7,160 nt of DNA from Alphaproteobacteria bacterium (GTDB taxonomy: Bacteria; Pseudomonadota; Alphaproteobacteria; UBA9219): contig JAQUUS010000082.1 in the NCBI GenBank assembly GCA_028693775.1, forward strand, positions 1 to 7,160, in the 5' to 3' direction. The notes below the pieces were generated by a model. That model did no database searches, was not told the origin of the DNA, and saw only the letters and a program-made list of their open reading frames with translations. Position numbers and translations under genes: made by a program. Positions 1 to 6,886 of the stretch are shown here, piece after piece (positions within the stretch are counted from its first letter, which is position 1; every line of letters starts with the position of its first letter).

Positions 1-1207
1 TGAAGGAAAGCGGCGCGATATCCGCAATGCCCTTGACATGCGTACAGTTGGATTCCGACAAATCCGCGCTGCCGCCGATCAGTTCCGGGAACTCGGGCAT
101 AAGCGCAGCCAAAGCAATCCCCGAACATTTGCGTGTCGCATTTTTCGGCTTTTCGTCAGCCGTCTTCTTCTTGAGCTCATCCAGAGCCTTCGCGGCCGCC
201 TCGGGCATATCGCCCTTCAACGCATTCTCAAACGCCTGACGATCCGCATGAGCGTCCACGCGTTTTTTCCATGCGAGGCAATCTTCGTGCCCGCGCGCGC
301 CGATCTTGCGCCAGTCGGAAAGAATGTTCTCCGGAACGACGAACGGATCGTGAGGCCATCCGAGCTGCGCACGCGTCGCAGTCATTTCCTCGGCGCCCAA
401 AGGCGCGCCATGGCAACCGCTGGTCCCCTGCTTTTTGGGAGCGCCGTAACCGATAACCGTCCGGCAAGCGATCAGCGAAGGCTTGTCCGTCACAGCCAGC
501 GCGGCATTCGTCGCGGCTTCGATAGCCGCAGGATCGTGCCCGTCAATGGCCTGAACGTGCCAGCCATAAGCGCGATAGCGCGCCTGAACGTCTTCCGTAA
601 AGGAAAGCGACGTCGGCCCGTCGATGCAGATTTTATTGTCGTCATAAAAAACAATCAGCCGTCCGAGCTTCAGATGCCCTGCCAAAGACGCCGCCTCATG
701 GCTAAGCCCCTCCATCATCTCGCCGTCCGAAGAGATGACAAAAGTCCGGTGATCGACCAAATCGTCGCCGAACCGCGCATTAAGCATGCGCTCGGCCAAA
801 GCGAACCCGACGGCATGAGCGACGCCCTGCCCCAAAGGCCCGGTGGTCATCTCAATACCCATTTTGGGATCGTACTCAGGATGCCCGGCCGCCAGACTGC
901 CCACCTGCCTGAAAGTCTTGATGGCGTCGAGGGTCATCTTCTTGTAGCCCGTGACATAAAGCAGAGCATAAAGAAGAGCCGACGCATGCCCCGGAGACAT
1001 AATGAAACGGTCCCTGTCGGGCCATTCCGGATTTTCGGCATCGAACCGCAAAAACTTCGACCACAAAACCGTCGCCACATCGGCAATTCCCAAAGGCATG
1101 CCGGGATGCCCTGACTTGGCGCTCTCGACGGCATCGATCGCCAAAGCGCGAAGGGCATTGCTCAAATCCTTATGCATGGGATCCTTGGGTACAGCGGTGG
1201 TCGACAT
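1..1207 (-). CDS. tkt: Transketolase, N-terminal 402 codons (3' end cut by window edge)
   Basis: This is a thiamine-diphosphate enzyme of the non-oxidative pentose phosphate pathway and Calvin-type cycles. It moves two-carbon ketol units from ketose donors to aldose acceptors in the cytoplasm. The protein begins MSTTAVPKDPMHKDLSNALR. Visible family motifs are SGHPGMPLG (His34, cofactor and substrate site), SPGHASALLY (about 71-80), TGPLGQG (about 122-128), the diphosphate and metal motif SSDGEMMEG (159-167) followed by YDDNKICIDG, and the start of the pyrimidine-binding domain GGSADLSESN near residue 380. Transketolases are usually about 660 residues, so roughly 60% is present and no stop is seen before base 1. 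The ATG at 1207 is preferred because AAGGA lies 8 bases upstream; Met11 has no better site. It lies downstream of the M3 peptidase gene on the same strand, with a 101-base gap. SDG in place of GDG in the metal motif looks like a lineage variant rather than damage. The identification is firm. Confidence 0.96.
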   Translation of the reverse strand, partial: MSTTAVPKDPMHKDLSNALRALAIDAVESAKSGHPGMPLGIADVATVLWSKFLRFDAENPEWPDRDRFIMSPGHASALLYALLYVTGYKKMTLDAIKTFRQVGSLAAGHPEYDPKMGIEMTTGPLGQGVAHAVGFALAERMLNARFGDDLVDHRTFVISSDGEMMEGLSHEAASLAGHLKLGRLIVFYDDNKICIDGPTSLSFTEDVQARYRAYGWHVQAIDGHDPAAIEAATNAALAVTDKPSLIACRTVIGYGAPKKQGTSGCHGAPLGAEEMTATRAQLGWPHDPFVVPENILSDWRKIGARGHEDCLAWKKRVDAHADRQAFENALKGDMPEAAAKALDELKKKTADEKPKNATRKCSGIALAALMPEFPELIGGSADLSESNCTHVKGIADIAPLSF

Positions 1208-1245
1208 TGTCATCATCCTTTTCTATAGACACAGGCAGGCGTAGC

Positions 1246-1264
1246 GGAAAATGCCGCATTTTCC
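1246..1264. repeat. 8-bp perfect inverted repeat in the peptidase-transketolase gap
   Basis: GGAAAATG and CATTTTCC flank a 3-base CCG loop, about 40 bases upstream of the transketolase start. It could be a small RNA hairpin or a regulator site. On the minus strand no T-tract follows it, so it is not a standard intrinsic terminator for the peptidase gene. Confidence 0.4.
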
Positions 1265-1308
1265 CGAAATGCGCAATAACGCAGTGGAAAAAACAGGCAA
1301 ACGCCGCG

Positions 1309-3441
1309 TTAACGGGGCTCGACGTTCGGACGGAGCGAAACCTTTGGCACTCCCGCCTCCCAAAACACCCCCTCGCGACGATAAAGAGCGTTGGGATCTG
1401 GATCCCGGCCCATCATCTGCACATAAAGAGCGTCCGGCTCGACGGTTCCGCCCTTGGCGAAAATCGTCCGCCGCAACCGGCCGCTGAGATCGGGATCGTA
1501 AAGCCCCTTGGTCTTGAAGGCCTCGAACACATCGGCATCAAGAACCTCGGTCCACTTGTACCCATAGTACCCGGCCGCATATCCGCCGCTAAAGATATGC
1601 ATAAAGCGCGTCGACATCAGGCCGCGCTCCGGCTTGAGAATCTGGGTCCTGCTCGCCAGATTGGTCTCAAACGCGTCCACGCTTTCGATCTTTGCCGGAT
1701 CCGTCGAATAATAAGCCAAATCGAGCATGCCCAAAAAGGTCTGGTCGAGCGCGGTAATGGAGATATTGAAGTTGTTCGTCTCCTTGATCTTGTCCACAAG
1801 CGCGGAAGGAATAACCTCGCCCGTTTCGTAATGGCGCGCAAAAGTCTCCAGAACCTCGGGCTCGGCAACCCAGTTTTCCATAAGCTGTGAAGGAAGCTCG
1901 ACAAAATCCCATTTAACGTTCGAGCCCGTGAGTTCCGGATAGCGCCCTTCGCCTAGAAGCTCGTGAAGCGCATGCCCGAACTCGTGAAAAACCTCCTGAA
2001 CGTCGGAGAAGGATAAAAGGGTCGGCTGTCCGGGCATCGGCTTCGGAAAATTGCTGTTGTTGGTAACAAGAGGAAGCTCATCCTTGCCGCGAATGACACC
2101 CCTGCTCCTGAAGGGGATCATCCATGCCCCGCCCTTCTTGCTGCCCGGACGGGCATAGTAGTCGCCATAAAAGACACCGATCTGGGTGCCGGTTTTTTTG
2201 TCGACCACATCGAACGTTTTGACATCCGGATGATAAACGGGATACGCCCCCTGCGCCGCCGGGCGGAATTTGAGGCCGAACAGTTTTTCGGCATGCAGGC
2301 AAAGCCCGCCCAGAACTTTTTCAAGATCGAAATAAGGCCGCAACGTCTCGGCCTTGAAATCGAAAAGTTCTTCTTTCATAAGATTGTTGTAATAAGAAAC
2401 ATCCCAAGACTTCAGATCGTCAAGACCGTCCCTCTTTGCTGCAAACGCCGCCAGAGCCTTGTAGTCCTTCTCGGCCGCAGGTTTATAAACGGCCAAATTC
2501 TGCTCCAGAAAAGCCGAAACCGTGGGAATATCCCTGGCCATACGGTCGGACAAAACAAAGCTCGCATAAGTGTCGAACCCCAGCAATTGAGCCTTCTCAT
2601 GGCGCAAGCCGAGAATGTCCTTGATCAACCCCTTGTTGTCGAACTCGCCCCCGCAGGAGGTAAGACGGGACGCCGTATAGATTTCCTCGCGCAAAGCCCG
2701 GTTTTTCGCATAAACCATGATGTCGCGCGGATAAGGCTCGAGCAAAAGAAGAAACCCGCCATCCATGCCCGCATCGCGAGCCTGCTGGCGATAAAGGTTC
2801 ATGGCGCGCTCCGGAAGGCCCTCCAGCTCGGCCTCGTCATCAACGACCCTGCGAAAAGCCGCAACGGACTTGACGGTATTTGACATAAATTTCTTGGTCG
2901 AAAGAGCCAGTTGTTCATTGATGGCCTTGAGGCGTTCCTTACGCTCGCCCTCCAGATGAACGCCTGCGCGAATATATTTTTTATGCATCACATCCAAAAG
3001 AACGGCCTGCTCGACGGTCAACCCCAACTCATCCTTGCGGGCGAAAACGGCATTGACCCTGTCGAACATCTTCCGATCCAAAGAAAGTTCGCTTGAATGG
3101 CGGGAGTTTTCCTGAGCGACAATTTCTTCGATATCCCTCAACGCATCGTTGTTATTGGCCAGACAAAAAACCTCCAGAACGGTGCCGATCCGGTCCAGAT
3201 CGCGCCCCACAAAGGAAAGCGCCTCGACCGAATTGAAGAAGGTGGGGGCCTCCGGATTGTCGCGAACGGCGGCGAACTCCTCTTTTTCCTTGGCCATGGC
3301 CCACCTGCAAGCGGGGAGAAAATGCTCATTTTTGATGAGATCGAGAGGAGGCGCGCCAAAAGGCAAAGCCGGAGGGTTCATGAGAGGATTATCGGCGCGA
3401 TACAAGCTTGCGGAATCTGAGGCGAATGAATTGTCTGACAT
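1309..3441 (-). CDS. M3-family zinc metallopeptidase (peptidyl-dipeptidase / oligopeptidase A type)
   Basis: This is a cytoplasmic peptidase of the thimet oligopeptidase/Dcp/OpdA clan, which degrades short peptides. From Met at 3441 it has 710 residues, close to the roughly 680 usual for Dcp and OpdA. The zinc site is HEFGH (residues 486-490), with the third ligand Glu515 in FVELPSQ, 25 residues after the second His, as in M3 enzymes. The substrate-side tyrosine region HIFSGGYAAGYYGYKW is near residues 615-630. The N-terminal half is helical and I see no signal peptide or membrane segment. The frame stays open to an ATG at 3501, but the start at 3441 (MSDNSFASD) is chosen because TTAGGG lies 6 bases upstream. 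An ATG at 3447 also fits but would overlap that site. The family call is strong; the choice between Dcp-type exopeptidase and OpdA-type endopeptidase is not settled from sequence, so no symbol is given. It may be co-transcribed with transketolase. Confidence 0.93.
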   Translation of the reverse strand: MSDNSFASDSASLYRADNPLMNPPALPFGAPPLDLIKNEHFLPACRWAMAKEKEEFAAVRDNPEAPTFFNSVEALSFVGRDLDRIGTVLEVFCLANNNDALRDIEEIVAQENSRHSSELSLDRKMFDRVNAVFARKDELGLTVEQAVLLDVMHKKYIRAGVHLEGERKERLKAINEQLALSTKKFMSNTVKSVAAFRRVVDDEAELEGLPERAMNLYRQQARDAGMDGGFLLLLEPYPRDIMVYAKNRALREEIYTASRLTSCGGEFDNKGLIKDILGLRHEKAQLLGFDTYASFVLSDRMARDIPTVSAFLEQNLAVYKPAAEKDYKALAAFAAKRDGLDDLKSWDVSYYNNLMKEELFDFKAETLRPYFDLEKVLGGLCLHAEKLFGLKFRPAAQGAYPVYHPDVKTFDVVDKKTGTQIGVFYGDYYARPGSKKGGAWMIPFRSRGVIRGKDELPLVTNNSNFPKPMPGQPTLLSFSDVQEVFHEFGHALHELLGEGRYPELTGSNVKWDFVELPSQLMENWVAEPEVLETFARHYETGEVIPSALVDKIKETNNFNISITALDQTFLGMLDLAYYSTDPAKIESVDAFETNLASRTQILKPERGLMSTRFMHIFSGGYAAGYYGYKWTEVLDADVFEAFKTKGLYDPDLSGRLRRTIFAKGGTVEPDALYVQMMGRDPDPNALYRREGVFWEAGVPKVSLRPNVEPR

Positions 3442-3495
3442 GAACATCCCTAACAAACGGCGAACGATGAAAAGACGAACGAGAAGCGATATTTT

Positions 3496-3520
3496 TGGCA
3501 AATCCGTGCAATTTTTGCCA
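3496..3520. repeat. Inverted repeat TGGCAAA-N11-TTTGCCA upstream of the M3 peptidase
   Basis: Two perfect 7-bp arms separated by 11 bases sit about 55-80 bases upstream of the chosen peptidase start. The spacing gives an arm-to-arm distance of 18 bp, under two helical turns, so a dimeric repressor site is possible. A second small palindrome (CGGAAG-C-CTTCCG) lies at 3535-3547. No convincing -35/-10 pair for the peptidase was found nearby. Function is unproven. Confidence 0.35.
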
Positions 3521-3644
3521 GAGATTTCCCTACGCGGAAGCCTTCCGGTTGCAAAGAAAAAGACAAATTAACCAATACGTTCGGTTATTTTTGGCTTAGA
3601 GGGCCTATTGAGAAAGGCAGGCATAAATGGGATGACAGTAAAGG

Positions 3645-3673
3645 TTGCGTTTAGAAATTCGAGCTTCTATATT
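3645..3673 (+). promoter_or_regulatory. Promoter of tRNA-Pro
   Basis: A -35 box TTGCGT (3645-3650) and a -10 box TATATT (3668-3673) are separated by exactly 17 bp. The expected transcription start is near 3680, about 10 bases before the mature tRNA. The stretch right after the -10 is GCGCGC, a GC-rich discriminator of the kind seen at stable-RNA promoters under stringent control. Confidence 0.7.
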
Positions 3674-3689
3674 GCGCGCTTCCGACGGT

Positions 3690-3766
3690 CGGGGCATAGC
3701 GCAGCCTGGTAGCGCATCAGTCTGGGGGACTGGGGGTCGCAGGTTCAAATCCTGTTGCCCCGACCA
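3690..3766 (+). tRNA. tRNA-Pro, anticodon GGG
   Basis: The 77-base cloverleaf is complete. The acceptor stem is CGGGGCA/TGCCCCG, with discriminator A and an encoded CCA end (3764-3766). The D stem is GCGC/GCGC around AGCCTGGTA. The anticodon stem TCAGT/ACTGG has a terminal G-T pair and the loop CTGGGGG, giving anticodon GGG, which reads CCC and CCU proline codons. The T stem is GCAGG/CCTGT around TTCAAAT. It has its own promoter, diverges from the M3 peptidase gene and is the last housekeeping gene before the accessory segment. Its 3' end is a typical kind of integration site, but no copy of that end is seen elsewhere in the window. Confidence 0.97.
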
Positions 3767-3811
3767 ATCCAATCAACAAATTAAACAACATAGACGGTTG
3801 CGGGATTTCAT

Positions 3812-3837
3812 CCGAGGAACCCTCGTCGAGGCCTCGG
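3812..3837 (+). repeat. GC-rich nested hairpin downstream of tRNA-Pro
   Basis: Outer arms CCGAGG/CCTCGG (3812-3817, 3832-3837) enclose inner arms CCTC/GAGG with a GTC loop. It lies 46 bases after the tRNA. It could help end tRNA transcription or protect a 3' end, but no T-run follows closely, so it is not called a terminator. Confidence 0.35.
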
Positions 3838-3889
3838 CGCATTGTGCCCCCTTATTTAGGAACACACAGGCTAGAGTCTGGATTGCCCA

Positions 3890-4352
3890 TGAACCGCTCC
3901 CTGAATCTGGACCACATAGAAGTTTAGTTTTCCGGCTGTTGCGAACTTGCCGAACTCGTTAAAACCGCATGCTGACGGGCATATTCGACCGGCGGCATAT
4001 TACCTAGAGATGAGTGAGGACGGCTCTCGTTATAATCCCGCCGCCAAGCCTCGATGATCTCCTTTGCTTCCTGGATTGTCTCGAACCAATGCACGTTGAA
4101 ACATTCCTTCCGTAAAGACCCGTTGAATGTCTCGATGAAGGCATTGTCTGTCGGTTTGCCTGGTCGGCTGTAGTCGATTCTCACTTTATGGTGATAGGCC
4201 TATAAATCCATAAGCTGACCGGTAAATTCTGCGCCGTTGTCTGCAAACAGATATCGAGGCGCTCCACGTTTTATAACGAGCCGGTTCAGGACTTCGACGA
4301 CGTTTGCGCCGCGCAGGCGCTGGCCCACCTCGGCTGCCAGCGCCTCGCGGCT
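3890..4352 (-). mobile_element. IS3-family insertion sequence remnant, one end only
   Basis: The remnant runs from a presumed terminal inverted repeat, beginning TGAACCGCTCCCTGAATC at 3890, through the C-terminal part of the OrfB transposase. It stops where homology gives way to the radical SAM gene near 4352. The terminus begins with TG and includes TCTGGACC, as is common in IS3-family ends of the kind reading TGAAC(T/C)GC(C/T)CC. OrfA, the first half of OrfB and the opposite terminus are absent, so no target-site duplication can be scored. The element cannot move by itself. The exact outer border at 3890 is inferred from the repeat pattern. Confidence 0.75.
3924..4352 (-). pseudogene. IS3-family OrfB transposase, C-terminal fragment with an amber codon
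   Basis: This was part of a DDE integrase-core transposase (rve fold). The reading frame runs SREALAAEVGQRL, then FADNGAEFTGQLMDL, then a TAG at 4202-4200, then AYHHKVRIDYSRPGKPTDNAFIE and on to RPHSSLGNMPPVEYARQ, ending in TAA at 3924. The second catalytic Asp (FADNG) and the catalytic Glu (AFIETFNGSLRKEC) are visible. The first Asp would lie upstream in the lost half. Relatives normally read LWAY at the stop position, so a Trp TGG to TAG change is the likely lesion. Both pieces are in the same frame with no frameshift. An open frame continues upstream of 4352 but there encodes the radical SAM gene in another frame and has no transposase character. It is inactive both by truncation and by the nonsense codon. 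Confidence 0.88.
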
Positions 4353-5239
4353 TATAGTCCGCGCACGAACTCCGGTCGAAGCACCTGTGCGCCGGCGCGC
4401 GCGGCGGCTATGGTGGCAACGAGGGCAGCCCGGTCCTGTGGCAGCGTGCCCGCGAGGGGCAGGCAATTCGAGGCATGATTGGAACGAAACACAACCGGAC
4501 GCGGCGGGTTTAGGGCCGTGAGCAACACATGTTGTTCCTCGAGAATACCGAGGTCGTCCTGCGGCTCGAACGGCGTCCCGTCGCGTTCAAAGCGCGACAC
4601 GAACGTTTCGGCTTCATCCGGGCCAAGACGCAATTGCAGGGTCGAAAGGAAATCGGGCGGCGCACGGTTGACGAGCGCGGCTGTACCCTCGATGTGCTGC
4701 TGCCATAGGCGACGCCCGCCTAGCCCCAAAATGACAGTCGCCGAAACGGCAATACCGGCGTCGTGAGCGCGGTCGAGGGCCGAGGCGAGCTTGTCCGGAT
4801 TTACCCCCTTACGAATGCGCGCAAGGATGTCGGGCGATCCGGATTCAATGCCAAAATAGAGAAGCGTTAGCCCCTTCTCACGCAAGAGATTCAGATCCTC
4901 CGGCGACTTTCTGTTCAGATCGAGAGGCGTCGCGTAGCACGACACGCGTTCGAGGCTCGAAAAGCGCGTGGCCAGTTCGTCCAGGATCGCCGCGAGGTCA
5001 TCGGTTGGAAGCGCCAAGGCGTCGCCGTCGGCGAGGAAGACGCGAGATGTCGAGGGCTGCATTTTTGCCGCAAGAGCGATGTCGGCGAACACCTCCTCGC
5101 GCGTACGCGTCCGGAAGGTCTTGGTCTTGTACATCGAACAGAAGGTGCAACGATTGTGCGAGCAGCCGAGTGTCGCCTGAATGATTAGGCTATTCCCCTC
5201 GCTCGGTGGGCGGTAAACCGGTTCGTCGTAGTGGAGCAT
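4352..5239 (-). CDS. Radical SAM protein of unknown function
   Basis: The 295-residue protein starts MLHYDEPVYRPPSEG. It has an iron-sulfur cluster motif GCSHNRCTFCSMY with Cys26, Cys31 and Cys34, i.e. CX4CX2C instead of the textbook CX3CX2C. I believe this spacing is shared by a COG1032-like family of small radical SAM proteins with N-termini of this kind. Other core features are DGDAL (about 71-75), YFGIESGS (SAM-binding strand, about 128-135) and VILGLGG (about 169-175). The C-terminal FRSNHASNCLPL and RPEFVRGL look like a natural family end, so the gene seems complete although its stop touches the IS remnant. The frame is open to a TTG at 5287, but the ATG at 5239 has GAGGA 7 bases upstream and a promoter that would put the TTG inside the -35 box. 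The substrate is not predictable. It follows hipA with an 86-base gap and could also receive read-through from hipBA. Confidence 0.87.
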   Translation of the reverse strand: MLHYDEPVYRPPSEGNSLIIQATLGCSHNRCTFCSMYKTKTFRTRTREEVFADIALAAKMQPSTSRVFLADGDALALPTDDLAAILDELATRFSSLERVSCYATPLDLNRKSPEDLNLLREKGLTLLYFGIESGSPDILARIRKGVNPDKLASALDRAHDAGIAVSATVILGLGGRRLWQQHIEGTAALVNRAPPDFLSTLQLRLGPDEAETFVSRFERDGTPFEPQDDLGILEEQHVLLTALNPPRPVVFRSNHASNCLPLAGTLPQDRAALVATIAAARAGAQVLRPEFVRGL

Positions 5240-5258
5240 GCTGATATCCTCGTCGATC

Positions 5259-5287
5259 ATACTAAAACTTGAGACAGACAATTCCAA
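5259..5287 (-). promoter_or_regulatory. Candidate promoter of the radical SAM gene
   Basis: Read on the minus strand, TTGGAA (5287-5282) and TAGTAT (5264-5259) are spaced by 17 bp. They place transcription start near 5252, 13 bases before the chosen ATG and just ahead of its GAGGA ribosome site. The match is reasonable but unproven. Confidence 0.45.
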
Positions 5288-5325
5288 AGGTCACATCGTC
5301 TAAAACACAAGCAACCCCTTGGCAC

Positions 5326-6624
5326 TTAAAAATTCTGCACCCGCTTCTTGACCCCCTTGGCGATTGACTGAGCTATCTTTGCAGGAAAACCGCCAGGCAG
5401 ATTCGAGAGTGTTTTCTCCAATGCTGGGGCCACCTTCGCACGGATTTCTTCAAGAAATTCGGTTACGACCTTTGCCGGCATCCCGGAGAGTTCGGCGGTT
5501 TCGATAAAGTGGCGGAGGCAAACGGTATCTACGACATAATGCCGGTTTGCTCCGACAGCCATGGCCATTTTCATTTTATTTTTGCTTAATTGTTTGGCAT
5601 CCAGGTCGGGCTGTGCCGACATCACATCATAAAGCGGCGTCAAGTGGAAGCGCCCGCCCTTGCCGAGAAAGATGCTGAAATTTTTTGCGTGGCCATCCGT
5701 CGCTCCCAGCAACCAGAAGGCTACTTGTGCCTGGAGGAATAGTTTTTGATCCTGTTCCGGGTCGTCGCTGCCTCGAAGAAATTTGAGAATCTGTTGCATC
5801 CCCGGGCCGCCAGATGATTCATATTTCCTTGTTGGCGGAACCGACATAGCCTGACAGCAATCTTCTTGCGGTATTCTGAGAAGCCGTTTGTCTTTCGTCC
5901 ATCGGCGATCAAAACGCTCGAGGGCTAAAACTCGTTTTCCATTAAAGTCCAAAATCTTTGTCTTGGCCGTTGGCAAGCCAAGCGCCGCAAGAAAGGACAT
6001 GCAAAAATGTTCATTCTCGACGCTTTGGTATAGATCGAGGCCATTAGAGAGCCTCCCGATTTGAGGCTTCAGTATATGCGTCGTCGCTGTATCGCCGACG
6101 GGCTTGTACCAAGCCCTTTTCCAATAAAGCAGCGCCGTCTTTTCCTGAATCCCTGCAATAGATATTCGAAATTCGTTATCCTGCGTTACACCCAAAGGAG
6201 CGCGGCCGAGATTGTTCAAAATTTCGGCAATCTCTTTATTTGTTAGGCGGTTTCCTCTCACCCGCCCCCCGCTCTCCGGCTCGACGCCTTCCGGCAAGAA
6301 TTGCAACGCGCCGACGCAATCCCTCCCTATCGCCGCAAGTAGACTATAAGCGTCATCTCCTTCGGCTCGAACACGTTCTGCCAATTGATGGCGTATGACA
6401 TCATTGTCCGGCAAGAGATTGTCGAAGACCGCAATGACCGGCTCGCCGATATATCTGTCTTCCCGCAGCGGCAAGGAAAACGATATAGGCAAGGCGCCAT
6501 CGAAAGCCAGCCATGTGTCGTCATACTGAAAATCAATTGCGCCAGAGCTTTGCTTGCGCAGCTGCCCGACCAATCGGCCATTCAGGAAGATATTCAACGG
6601 AATATGTGTCGCTCGTCTTGGCAT
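5326..6624 (-). CDS. hipA: HipA-type Ser/Thr protein kinase toxin
   Basis: HipA kinases are the toxins of hipBA modules. In E. coli, HipA phosphorylates glutamyl-tRNA synthetase and triggers the stringent response and persistence; this target is family knowledge, not shown here. The protein has 432 residues, matching the usual length of about 440. The N-terminal subdomain (1 to about 110) includes FDNLLPDNDVIR. The phosphate loop FRISIAGIQEKTALL holds Ser155, equivalent to the autophosphorylated Ser150 of E. coli HipA. Lys186 in THILKP is the likely ATP lysine. VENEHFCM (202-209) and ERFDR (236-240) are also conserved. The catalytic loop ATDGHAKNFS has Asp310, and LYDVMSA has the metal Asp333. 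All key residues appear intact, so it is likely active. Its ATG overlaps the hipB stop in TAATG, and only a weak GGGG lies upstream, suggesting translational coupling to the antitoxin. Confidence 0.95.
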   Translation of the reverse strand: MPRRATHIPLNIFLNGRLVGQLRKQSSGAIDFQYDDTWLAFDGALPISFSLPLREDRYIGEPVIAVFDNLLPDNDVIRHQLAERVRAEGDDAYSLLAAIGRDCVGALQFLPEGVEPESGGRVRGNRLTNKEIAEILNNLGRAPLGVTQDNEFRISIAGIQEKTALLYWKRAWYKPVGDTATTHILKPQIGRLSNGLDLYQSVENEHFCMSFLAALGLPTAKTKILDFNGKRVLALERFDRRWTKDKRLLRIPQEDCCQAMSVPPTRKYESSGGPGMQQILKFLRGSDDPEQDQKLFLQAQVAFWLLGATDGHAKNFSIFLGKGGRFHLTPLYDVMSAQPDLDAKQLSKNKMKMAMAVGANRHYVVDTVCLRHFIETAELSGMPAKVVTEFLEEIRAKVAPALEKTLSNLPGGFPAKIAQSIAKGVKKRVQNF

Positions 6625-6869
6625 TAGTCGAATACCCCGGTTGTTGAGGCCTTCGTCCTCGGCTGGATAACAAGTTCCAGATTTAATGCCCGCGTTACGT
6701 CCAGCAACGTCTGCAATTGAATTCCGGAACCGCCAGATTCAAGCTTCGATATTGTTGCCTGGCGCAATTTTATCTTTGCCCCGAGCTGTTGCTGAGTGAG
6801 GCCCTGTCTACGGCGCTCGCGGCGGATGATCGCCGCGATTTGCTCTGGCGTTCGCGCTATGTCGTCCAT
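6624..6869 (-). CDS. hipB: HipB-type antitoxin, XRE-family DNA-binding protein
   Basis: The 81-residue protein has a helix-turn-helix of the Xre/Cro type over about residues 10-65 (GLTQQQLGAKIKLRQATISKLESG, with the recognition helix near 36-46). It ends in the short strand LELVIQP, typical of HipB dimers, and a probably flexible tail. HipB proteins dimerise, bind operators in their own promoter and hold HipA in a complex that strengthens repression. The start at 6869 has a purine-rich leader (AGGTGGGGGTGAGGC) directly before it. The stop TAA shares one base with the hipA start. Upstream lies an array of three inverted repeats, which are the expected binding sites. The family assignment is firm from the helix-turn-helix plus the adjoining kinase. 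Confidence 0.93.
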   Translation of the reverse strand: MDDIARTPEQIAAIIRRERRRQGLTQQQLGAKIKLRQATISKLESGGSGIQLQTLLDVTRALNLELVIQPRTKASTTGVFD

Positions 6870-6886
6870 GCCTCACCCCCACCTGC

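Noticed and set aside
38..1114. A 358-codon open frame on the plus strand
   Set aside because: It is antisense to transketolase, rich in Arg and Pro without recognisable domains, and the opposite strand carries all transketolase motifs.
1246..1264. Intrinsic terminator for the M3 peptidase
   Set aside because: The stem is short and AT-rich and no T-run follows on the minus strand.
1207..1890. A 227-codon plus-strand open frame (and a similar one at 2230-2883)
   Set aside because: Both lie antisense to the M3 peptidase, whose frame is clearly coding; neither resembles a known protein.
3767..3889. Integrase remnant or att repeat just after the tRNA
   Set aside because: No integrase-like reading frame and no second copy of the tRNA 3' end could be found in the window.
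3645..3962. A 105-codon plus-strand frame reading through the tRNA
   Set aside because: The GIAQPGSASVWGTGGRRFKSCCPD-like stretch is the familiar artefact of translating a tRNA gene; there is no gene here besides the tRNA.
4203..4466. Upstream part of the frame ending at the amber codon, read as a separate 88-residue protein
   Set aside because: Its first half is the radical SAM gene in another frame; only the part from about 4352 down is transposase.
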